Positions 38,001 through 50,000 of a DNA stretch of 64,000 nt are shown here, in pieces. Source of the stretch: Lates calcarifer (taxonomy: Eukaryota; Chordata; Actinopteri; Centropomidae). The stretch covers positions 6,037,456 through 6,101,455 of the forward strand of contig NC_066833.1 of NCBI RefSeq assembly GCF_001640805.2, written 5' to 3'. The number at the start of each line of letters is the position of its first letter. Position 1 is the stretch's first letter. The notes beneath the pieces were generated by a model, which did no database searches, was not told where the DNA came from, and saw nothing but the letters and a program-made list of their open reading frames with translations. The position numbers and the translations under genes are program-made.

Positions 38001-41000
38001 CCATCTTACAGTTAAACAGAGCTGTGTGGAGAACCGCAGGTAAGGAACCAGGCCTTGCCTGACCAGAGATTAACCTGTGTGTAGCATATATGGTCATGTC
38101 TGGGTTGTGTTCATTGTTCTGTGTCAAACATAAGGTTTGTGTGTGAAATGCAGCACTACCTTCATCAGTGCCGTCTCCCCGCCTAATGTCTGAGCATTGA
38201 CGTAGGAACCTGCCTCCAGCAGGATAGCAACAGTTGTCAGGAAATTCTGATAGAGAACAGAAATAAAATGAAAGGTGTGGAGAAAAAAACAAAAACAAAA
38301 GTGGTACCTGTCTGCATTCGAATCTGCGGTGGTCTCCAGAAATCCTCAATATTATGTTGTAATGAATTATAAAACATTGCATTACCAACACACTGTCTAT
38401 ATTGTTTGTGAATAGTGCATGGGACTATTATTAAAACCTTCAATGATGGAACTTTTTAAACAGTGGCACCCCTTTTTTTCATGTACATTTATTTAGCTCA
38501 ACAGGAGATATTTGAGTCATCAACATCCATTAATCATTTGCATCTGTGCTTTAACACACGCTTCCCTCCAATCTTCAATGGAATTTCGTATTTCCAAGCT
38601 CCTAGTTTACGCTGAGAATTCAGTAGAGATAGTTAGAAATCAATATTAGCCTTTATGTGTGCTGTTTTTTGTGATACATTTGGATTTTTTAATGAATTGA
38701 GTTGGCATTCTAGCAGAAATTTAACATACAAAATCAACCACAGCATAGGTGAGGACCCCCTTTTTGGTGAGAGGTTGACTTACCTTTTCAGCAGCGTGCA
38801 TTAGGGCTGTAGTGCCATTTTTCTGTCGTCCATTCACTCTCACACCCTTCTTTATCAGCAACCTGAGGATGTCGTCTTGCCCCCCTGCTGCTGCCAGCAT
38901 GCTCAGGGACATACCACTAACATCCTGTGGACAAACAGACAGATACAAAGCTACAGCATCACAGGCGATGGGCATAAAATAACCAGGTACTCATTAACCT
39001 GCTGTGGATTGTTAATTAAGTTATTTCCTTTTTGGACCTCAGAGGACACAGTGATGTCTTTCTGCAATCACCTTGTTTTCAGATTAAGTGTGTGGTCAGT
39101 GTTAACAACACTGTTGAGTTTGTGATTAGACATTCCTTCTACAATGCCACAATGGGAGACAAAACACACACAAGGTTATAACTTTGTATATCTCAACTAG
39201 AGCACTTTTAAAGCTACAGCAAATCAACTATTGTGTTGAGCTATTAGGCAAAGCCTATAAAACATTTAGTCACAGCAATGCCAATTCTAGTCCATCAGTA
39301 ACAAGGATCGGCGCTGTAACACGGTAAGGTAATTACTATTCATGGTTTAAAAACCTCATAGTTTACAGTTGTGTTTGAGGAAGACTATGTTAAGTTAATC
39401 AGCTTCAGATGATTTGTGAATTCCAATTAATTGCTGTATTTAGTGTATTTGAATATTCTTACATTAGTCCTTCAGCAGAAGCTTGTGATACAGTGTGTTG
39501 GAGTTTCTTAAGTTGCATAAATGGTGCAAATTAACAATGATGCACAAAATGCCAGAAAGTCTGAACAGGTTAATCACTGATATTAGTGCTACTCCAAATA
39601 ATCACAATCAATCATTCTGTATTGTCTTTTTTTCCATCCATCCATTATCTAAATCGTTCTTTGTAGGGTTGCTGACACTGGGTAAGAGGCTGGGTGCAAC
39701 TTAGACAGGAGGTCAGTCTATCACAAGCAGAAATACAAACAAACAACAATATGAGGTACATTTGGTGTGGTTGGATTATCTTTTGACTTTTCCTCATCAA
39801 GGCACAAATTTAATCAAAAGGTACAGCCTCACAGAACCACTAGCATGACTGCCGGCTCTTTAGTCTCATTTAATAATCAGCACTACAATTGCAAAGTAAA
39901 ATCTACCAAACTTAAACTTTTGTATTACAAAAAGTCCAGGGAATCAGATTAAAAGGCAAAACGTTAACAAAAACAAATACACAATGCCTTTTTCATAACA
40001 ACAACATATTTTTTAAGCCAAGGAGCATTTTATTGTACAAGCAGAAGTTCTAAGTTCCTTACAATACTTGATAAGAAGCATTAACTGAGGGCAAGATAAT
40101 TACAACAGGATGTAGAGTAACACGCACTGTGTATACAATAGCAATGAAAGAAAGCTATCTACTATAAAAGGAAAAAAACTTTGCTTTGCAACATCAAACA
40201 GCAATGGTAGTGTCTGAACGCTCATGTATCATATAGACCTTCCACAGAATTAACTCTCCAAATACAATCTGGAGTGCAACTCTAACTAATGTATATACAC
40301 AAATACAGATATACCCCTTTCATACTGAAACAACATCAAAGGAAGAAACAGTTTGCCATTGGTGTTGATGATTAAAATGGGTTAACTGACCCAGGTCTTA
40401 ATTAATGCCTTTGGTATGAAAGGGTGAACACTGGTTATTCTAACGCTGCTACTGAGGATAACACAAAAGCTTTTGTCCCTGACAAATAGCAGCAGTGCTG
40501 TCTGAAACTCATAACTATGACTTCTGCTTTGATTACAAAGAAAATTGTGAAAATGGCTGTGGGCTCCATGTCGTTGAACAACAAACAACTAATGATCCAA
40601 CCAAACAACACATCATCTACAGCTCTTACTGAATACCCAGTGTAAAATAAACACTGCAGTGACCAATTTTTGATAATGAAATGTGACTAAAGCCTGTGAA
40701 CAGCAGTCTGCTGTCTTTTCTGTTTTTAACCTTCAACAAGGTTTGTATATATATAAGATAAATTCCACCTAAAATGAAATGTGTAATTTTTTTGTAATTA
40801 CCAAACTGCATTGTTAGTCTAAGGTGATTACTAGGGAAATCTGAATTTAGCTGCTTTCTCATCCACACAGGAGGGAACTAACCTTCTCATCAACTGTCTA
40901 ATATGCGGTATACTCAAGATTTCTATATTCATCCCTTTATATTTAAAAATGTAAAGGGATGTCATTTTCATTTTTGCTATGCCATGATTAGCAACTCAAC

Positions 41001-44000
41001 AGTAGTCAAGGTCATCTTGCTATGTTGTGTTAGATGCAATGCAATCATAAGAAAAGAATTGCAATCAACCAAAAAATCAAAATAAGGCAAACTGAACTTG
41101 GCGACTGGATATTGATGTAACAAACATCCAGAAATAAAAGCTTAAATCAAAGTAAAACAAATGAGACCAATGCAGTGTATTTTATGACAAATTAGAGTAC
41201 GTCAAGTACAATAAAGTACTAAAACTTTCTATACAGTTGCTGTATAGTGATATAAAAATACAACCAAACCTTTCTGTAGCTTGTTAATAGACATGTAAGA
41301 GAAAACAGATATAAATGAAGATAACAAACATTTATCAACACGATCCTCAAAGAAAAATAACATATTTAATATTTAAGTGAGAGGTATGCACACTGAACTC
41401 CTACTTCTCTAACATCCACAAGTAAGGTATGTCATTACTGCTGTAGGCTGCATCAGTGGCCATCTACAATATAGGCTACTGGCTAAAGCAAGAATATAGT
41501 ACACTCGGGCCAGACATTCCAGAATCATGTAACGCAAGTCAATGTAAATCTATCATGTGGGAGGGACTGGTTGCAAGGATTTGCTGGTAAGTTTTTGATC
41601 ATCAAAATTCATAAAAATGCTACTGAAAACAGTGCAGGGAGAAACATTGATGTCTAAGTAAGTTTTGAAGTAAAGAAGAGTAAAAATCCCTCTGGAAAAG
41701 TACTTTACTCAGTGCAGGGAGGGAAATGTCCTGATCAGTCAAAAATTTTCATCCATTGCTTTCACTGTTTTCAATAATTAAATTGTGAAAGTGTGTTTGG
41801 ATGCCACAGTGGCTACTTACCACAGCCACTGACTGGTGGCAGGTTGCAAATCTTTGCAAAATGAAGTTCACATTTGCTAAATGACCACACATCTAAATTA
41901 GAGTAACCTGTGATGATTCAAAAAATTGTCTGTTACATAATTGACTGTTACATACATATGCAATTTAACCATATTAAACATTAATAACTGCTTTTTCTGG
42001 GCCAAAACTACAGTACAAACTTAGTTCCATCCATTTAGTGTATATTCATGCAACAGCACACCAATAGCTTGGTCTGGTGGACTTCACTCTGAATACTTAA
42101 GGATCTTTTTTAAAAAGTGTGGTTTAAAGAATGGCAGGGCAGTCTGTAAACGTCAAGATCCGTATGGCTACTGAGACCAAGGTTCACTGACAGTACATTT
42201 TACAACAATTCACATGTGCTGAACTTTTAAGCCCCATATGAGGCTAAAGCCACAGTCCTCACATACTTCCAAAGTCTCACTGACAACAAATTGTTTTCTA
42301 GCATGTCCGTAACAAATATTTACAGGGACAGATAAACAGGACCATCCCAATCTGTGTTTGAATTATGAGTCTCTGGTTCTTGTCTGCCACTTTGTTTGGA
42401 GGCAACTACATGGCCTCTTCTTCTCATTGACTGAATTGAGTTATGTACAAAATACTTTACTTCCCTCCATGTCCTGCTATTCAAGGCAGGTTCAGCAGCT
42501 AAACATGCATCGCAATCCTTTTTGCCTGGCACTTTGACCAGTTTACAGAAGTCTCCAAGCTGGCGCCTCACCGCTGCCTGTTCCTCCTCACTCCACAGCC
42601 TCTTGTTTCTCTTTTGAGGCTTGACAGCTGGAGTGACTCGTTTTCCTACAGTGGCCATGGGTGTACCTTCCTGCACCACTGGTACCCTGTCAGGAACACT
42701 GGGTCCATGGATTGTTGGGACAACTTGTGCAGTTGCAAGGGCCCTGGGTGGGCTTGTGGGGTACGCTGGTGTACTTGAATGGTTCAGAGGTGTGAATGAA
42801 GAAACAATAGGTCCTACTTCTGTCATTTAGTGGAGCGAATGTGGGGACCATTGGTGCACTTGGAGTATTCAATGATGTGAATGTAGGAATCATTGATGTA
42901 CTTGGAGCATTCAGTGGACTAAAAGAAGGAATCATGGGTGAATTTGTAGAGTCCTGTGGTGTATACACAGAGGGGGGTGACATAGTTCCAGCACTGCATT
43001 GTGTATACGAAGGAGACATTGGCAGAATTTGGTTGTTTTCTGAAGTGTATGCAGGAGACATTAGTGCATTTGTAGTGTTGTGTGGAGTAAATGTAGGAAC
43101 CACTTGTGTATCAGTAGCATTCAGTGGTGTGAAAGTAGAAATCAATGGTTGACTTGTATGGACCATATCTGTACTAGTGGAACATAAGGATGCATAACTG
43201 GAAGTCATCTCTTGGGGGAATGGTGTTGATTCACTCAAGTTTGTTGGTGGTGCCATTGTCATACAACAATTTGAACTTTCTCTCAGGTGGTCTGGATGCA
43301 CTGTTGTCATAGTACAGACAACGTTTGTATCTTCCAGATTTTTCTTTGTGGTTTGGACTCCAGCTTTAGGACTCTTTGGATTCAAAACATTAACATTCCC
43401 TTCAGACTTCTGCTGGTTATTTCTCCTCCGTATTGTCTGTAGTGTGTTGTGTACATAGTTTTTGACATCTGTCCAAGATCTTCCACTAAGATCTGGTTCA
43501 GCCGCTATGCAAGCATTGCACTCCTTTTTGCCAGGAACTTTCATATTTGTGATAAATTCACTCAAGTAACGCTTCACTGCAGCTTGCTCCTTCTCACTCC
43601 AAGGTCTTCTCTTTAAAGCAGGCTTCTGTACAGTTCCTAAATAATAAAAATGATAAAGAATCATGGTTATTTAAGATAAATAATATCTTCATCCAATTAA
43701 GAATACTGTAGTATTTCAATATAAAATGATAATCTTAAATGTAGGCCTCTACAGTTCATTCTTGACCTTGGAAAAAGCAGGATTTTATTTTGTCAGCTGC
43801 TGTTTCCAAGACTTTTTGATACAGAAAAACAAACAACAAAGTGTAAGCAGATCTTGAGCAGAGATTGTTTTGTCAACTGTGGTTTCAAACATCAAGAAAG
43901 AAGTGCAATCAGAAAATTAGGAAAGTTTGATTGTCTACCATTGCATGACAACTGAGAAAATATCATCTGCTGATGAAGACTGTAATACAGTTGAAAGTTC

Positions 44001-47000
44001 AAGAACAAACAAGTAAATGAACTTGAATGGAGAATGCTGTTGTTGCCAAATGTTAACTCTGAGAGCAATGGCTATGTGTCATCTGACCTTTGAAAAGTCA
44101 AAAGTCAGATGCTGTTTGACTTATGGAGCAAACAGTACTTACCATCTCTTGCAGTGCTAGGTGGATTTGATGGCAGTGTTCGATCCATCTTGAGCAACTG
44201 TTTGCTCACTTCCTCCAGCAGTGGTGCATTTTTTGACAGCCTGTAACACTCTTGGCTGCTCTGTCCCACCAGTTTGGCTACTTGATCCAATTCATGTTCA
44301 CTTAGGCTCATTAGCTGCCAGCAGCAGGCAATTTGCTCCCTTAATGATGAGGACAGTAGTGCTTCTGGGTTTTTAACTCCACATTCCATTGCAGCCCTTC
44401 GGAAACAATCCAATCCTCTGATGAAGGATGGACCTTCGGTCCGTGCAAACAGGTATGGATTAATTTTTGACACACCCGCTTGTTCTCGATTTTCAATGAG
44501 TAAGGTCGATGGACAAAACCATCCTTTCTGTTAGCAGAACTAGCATGTTCCTTCCATACTGACCTTCTAGTTCCAACCTGGTAAAACTGGCACCAAGGTC
44601 GAGCTCCAATTTTGTGCTTTTCCTTATTTGATCTGCAGACAGCACAAAAGTTCCCCTACTCTTTTTGCCAGTGTAAGTTTTCAAGAGCAGTCTACCAATA
44701 TTACCAACCCTTCCTCTGTTGAACAGACATACATCTGCTAGAGTGGCCTCACTAAGCTTTTTCCATGTTGACAAACTAGGACTTTCTTTCAGCTCCTTCC
44801 TGGCTTCATCTTCTTCCCCTGTGATAAACCTGTGGAGTTTTATCAAATCTTCTGTCACAGTTGATTTGTCTACTTCCTCTTTTTTGACGTCTTGCTTTAG
44901 AGATAATGCAAGAGCCTTGCGAGAAAAACACTCACTCCATTTTGTATCAAGAAGCTGTATGAACTTCTTCACTTCACTTTCAGTTTCACTGTCCTCTGTC
45001 ATGCGACTTTCCCCAAAAGCTATTTCTGCAGCTCTTTTCAAAGAGTAGCCAATCTTTGAGACAAGGGAAACGGTTTTAAACTTACTGGAACTGGGATCAA
45101 AACCACTAACTTTTTTGGCCCCTTCAACAGCCAGTTCAAATCTGGATGGTAGACATATTTCATGCAAATACTTCACACTCTTGTCAAGCTCATTTACAGC
45201 AAGCACAAATCTACCCAGTTCCCTCATCTTTTGTGCAATATAAGCAAACTGAGACTTGTCATGGTCATATTTAGCAGACAAAGCATTGCCATATTTACAG
45301 ATAAGTGGGTCATTTCTGATATGCCTCGAGATGTCATCTTGATGCATGATGTGGATGATTTCCTCGCAGCCTCCAGTTAAGAACTCTGACATTGGAAGCA
45401 GCTGGGAGGCAGCACTGTGAACTCTGCCTTTCTTTGTCCTTTCAGAGGATTTCTGATCTCCCTTTCTAGCCTTACATGACCGCTCGTGTCTCCATAAATC
45501 AGTTTTACGATAAAAAGCAAAGCAGTGCTGGCAAGGCAAGAAGTCACGAACAGATATGCTTGGATTTTTTACCTGTTTCTTGGTCACAATTTCACCCTCG
45601 CCACTTTTGAGAACATGGCAATTATGCTCATAATCTCCTTTATTGCGAATTTGGTCAAGCAAAGTCTGTCTGACTTTGGAACCTTTGGGAAAGTGTATTG
45701 CATGGGCAACATCTGTTTCCTCTGCATGTTTCCTTTCCAAATGCTTTGCAAGCTGGGTGAAAGCCATTTTGCAATATAAACAGAAGTGCTTCTTGCCCGA
45801 CTCTTTTTTCTCATCATCTGCCGTGCTAGGTGGTGTTTCAAGCACTTTCTTACAGGTCCTCTGACTCGATCGTGTCGGTTCTTTCTTCTCCACAGTTTTC
45901 CTGCGGCGCCGCAATTGCCTTTTAGCGATCTCCTTTGTGCCCAATTCAGACAGAACTTGATCCGTACTATCTGAATGACCTGCCACCACATCCTCTGCCC
46001 CATCATTTGAGTCATTTGCTTCCTCAGGGGATATCTGTTTGTCAGTTATGCCCTTTTGCTCTGTTTTTTCATTGTCCCTCATCAGCATCCCTTCTTCATT
46101 TGTGGTTGGATTCGAATTATCAAAGCACAAACTAATTTCACTTGATAAACCACCTTTTGTGTCATCTGACATCTCATCTTCCTCTGCTTGCTCCTGGTCT
46201 TCCTTTCCTTGGCTTTCTTGCTTGGTAGTTGAATCACAAGAAGCGTTTTTGAATTCAGTTATATCCTTCCCACCTTTTTGGATCTTTTCATGTTCCCTCA
46301 CTGTCACTTGCTCAGTGTTTGTACTGGCAGGGCAGCATGGCATTTGCACGACAACTTTTGTGCCATCCAAACCTTGTTGGATATTCTCTTGTACTCTTGG
46401 AGTACCCTCTTCAATTCTTGCACTGTCAAGGTTAGAAGTCAACCTAAGATCATCATTCGAACTTCTCTCTTCAATCAAGCTCCTCTCTCCTTCAAATGAC
46501 CTCTTCTCACCAATAGTACATGCCTGTAAAAGAACAAGTATACGTAAGACTCATTGCCAAATCAGACCCCAGGAATAATTTGATTAAATGAGCTTAAGAC
46601 ACATACCCATTAGGTAATAAATGCGTGAGGAAAAAGAAAAGCTAAAATTTGGTTTGAATTTCAGTTGTTAAGTGGTGGAGATAAGTCAAACCTATAAGAT
46701 AAAAAAGGGACTTTTTTTATTGCCTTCTCAAAATCCTTTGCACACATTTCAATTGCTGTTTAACCCATCAGCACCTTGGCAATGCCCCACCAAGATCCAG
46801 CCTCATTCAAACAAAAGTCAATGTGATGGCCACACATCACTTTTTAGCCCAAACACCGGTATCAAAAAACCCCTGACACCTCTCAAATCTTCAGTACAAA
46901 AACCACATGTGACCCATTCGAGAACAGTTAATGGCTTTATTGGATCAAGCAGCGTTTTGACATTGTAAATGTCTAATCACGTTTATGTAGTCATGGGGTG

Positions 47001-50000
47001 TTGGATGAAATGCTACATGGAAAAAACAAAATATACACTGAAACTAGACCTACATTCATAGCTTGCAATCAAAACAGATAATAATGTTACTTTTGATGTT
47101 AGATACAAAAAAGTCTGGCTTAGCATAGCAGCGTTATGACAGTAAAATATATGAAACTGGTGATTTAACACATGTCTTCAATGTGGCTGTAAAACATCTA
47201 ACAAGAGTCCAGGACCAGGACTGATAGAAGTGTAAAACATGGGAACACTTTAATGGTGTTCATCCATTAACATGATAAGAATTTTTATTTAAATGTCATA
47301 TGTGCTTGAACATTTTGGATGGTAAGATAAAAGACAAAAAGGTGCCAAGCACATGATAGTTACTGGTGCATGCGGCACATATTGTGCTATGATCATGACG
47401 ATGATACATGTTCTGAAAGCATATACATGTACCTGCTTCAAAGGGTTCATCTTGTCCCATTACTTCATGTTTTCAGTGTCTTCCTCCACTGGTTTGTTCA
47501 CTGCAAGGAAAGATGACACCACCGTCTCTAATGTGCACACATTATAATGAATATTATGATATGATATTATATTATATGAATATATTGGTGAATGAAAAAT
47601 ATAATGTCCAAGCCACTAATGTACAATTATCATTTTAAACACCAAAGTCATACAGGATGGTGGCACACAGATTGGCATGCACAAAGTATATTAACTAGAT
47701 AACAGGCAAGTGTTTTAATTTGTAGTCTGGCTAAGCTAGAGAAACTCAAATGTAATGCCTAAATTTGACAGACTAAAACTTTCACCTCTTAAAGACAATG
47801 TTTATAATGTTAAATATAAATAATGAAATTACAAATATGGCTTGTGCAGTTTTTAAACAGTACAATCACAATTCTAATATAAAAACAATGAAAGGATCAG
47901 CCCTATCAACACTGCATTGAAAAGTGTAATGCCACAGTAATATGGTAGACACAATGAGATAGTTTTAATTCATCAAACTGACAACAGAGCAAGGCAGGAA
48001 GATCTCTTATGGAATTTTTCTTAGCTTTTTACATTAACTAGAACAATACAATTCAGATTCAACATGGGCAAAATGGTCTTTAATTCACAATATATACTAC
48101 TTGTTTCTGCTTCATAACACAAAATCAAACAACAGCTGCCCTCTTAGTTTAAATGACTGTCTTGTAAGATATTTACACCATAACAACACAGCTTAACAGA
48201 TGATATATGTATATTTCCATAAAACTATTAAAAAGCATTTAAGGCCACACTCTTACCTGGGTTCGTTGTAAGAGCAAAGGTGCTTTGGAGCTGTCAAAAA
48301 ACATCTTGAAGCGATGCATAATCAGTAGATTTCAAACAGTAAAGTCTGTTGATGTAGATCTTGAAGAGAGATTCCTTGGTGCACAGTTGTGAAAAAATTC
48401 AGGTTGTTCATTTGTGAACAATGTATGGGTAATGTATGGGATATTCGATCCTTTGAACATACTAGTTTGATTCATTACTGCTATGTAATGTAGCCCTACT
48501 GAGCCACTGTCCTAATGTCACCTTAAAAATTTACTGGAAGGGTTGAGAGGTCCTAAATCTAATTAAGTCAAATCACAAAAGAGATTCTGGCATATGAGAC
48601 AGAAGAATTCTCTACAAGCACCTGTTATGTCACATAACAAACACCACTTTGATATTTCTGAAACTTGAAGATTTAGCTTGAAAAAGCTCAAATAGGTCTG
48701 ATGAGGAGACATTCCACATGAGACAAAAACAGTCCTTGCCACTGATTATGTCAAATACTTTTCACGTATTTCCAACCATGATGCTTCTCTGTCCGCGAGA
48801 TTAAGTGTAATTCTAACTTAATGTCAGTTCATGCATTTATAATGTAGAGGACCTGGTCACTTAAGTGTTTAACCTTTTTAACACAGCATAGTTTTACACT
48901 GCTCATCCACAAAAATTCTCACTTTTTTCACTTTTTCACTTGTTTTCATACCACACAATCACTCCCACACATACACACTGGGGCAACCAAGGTGCAAGCT
49001 TTAGATTGTGTTTTTATCTTGGAACTAAAGTAAAATAAATCTAAGATAAAAAATAATATGGTTTGGGTGAATGATTTTGTTAAATTTACTAAAACAAAAC
49101 ATTTAAAGGATAAAGGATTAAAGGCTAGAACATACCTCTTGGTCCAGATTGTAGTCCTCTTTGGAATTAAGTGCTAATTTTACAGCCATGTAATCTCCAC
49201 TTTTCACAGCATCCCGCAACTCACCTGAAAGGAACAAAGTAGAGCCAAATGAAGTTTAGAGATCTTGCAATCAAACAGATTTTATAACATATTTGTCTAA
49301 AAAAAACATGACATTTTACCTAAAAAATACTGTCAAACAATAAAAACTAAATACAGAACAAAACATAATACTTAAGAGTATGGGCCTATTCTGGACAAAG
49401 TCTTAAGTAAAGTTTATAACTGAGCCATTCATTACATTACATCAGAGAAGATAGTGATCTGACAGCTAGAGAGCTTCCCACTGGGACAACACTTCTCACA
49501 TGCAGAGACTGTATGTATTTTGTATGATACTGTACTGATACACACATTGTATATCATTTTACTGACAGCATGGTTCTAATACAGTCTTTAGCATAGTAAC
49601 ATATTAGCAGCAAAGGTAGCATTAATCTCTTGTTGATAAGCAAACTTTGGCCACACACACACACACACACCTGCTATCCACAGGTTTTCTCCAATGGCAG
49701 GCAAAGCTGTTGCCATTCTGGATGCCCATGTGACTACATTAACAATATGGTGTATTGTGGATTGGCTGTGTTAACAGACTGTGTGCAGTGCACAGGCTGG
49801 TATGCGTACTGTAATGTAAAGATACTGTATAGTGGACATTTTACAAATTCTAATCCTGTCCCTGTGTTATTTAAAAAAATATATATTAAAACTGATGCCA
49901 CAATCTCTCTTTTTCTCTACTCAATACTACAATACTGGCTGATTGGCTAAAACGTTAATTATCTAACCAAATATGATGTGGAGCTACTGACTAATTCCAC

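Noticed and set aside
42841..43152. Plus-strand frame of 103 codons rich in Gly and Val
   Set aside because: It is antisense to the P-x-F-(T/S)-P-L-N repeat of the nested gene.
38925..49135. The nested gene as alternative exons of mphosph8
   Set aside because: It has its own start codon exon and a terminal stop, and mphosph8 exons 7 and 8 join directly in phase to give the expected ankyrin sequence.
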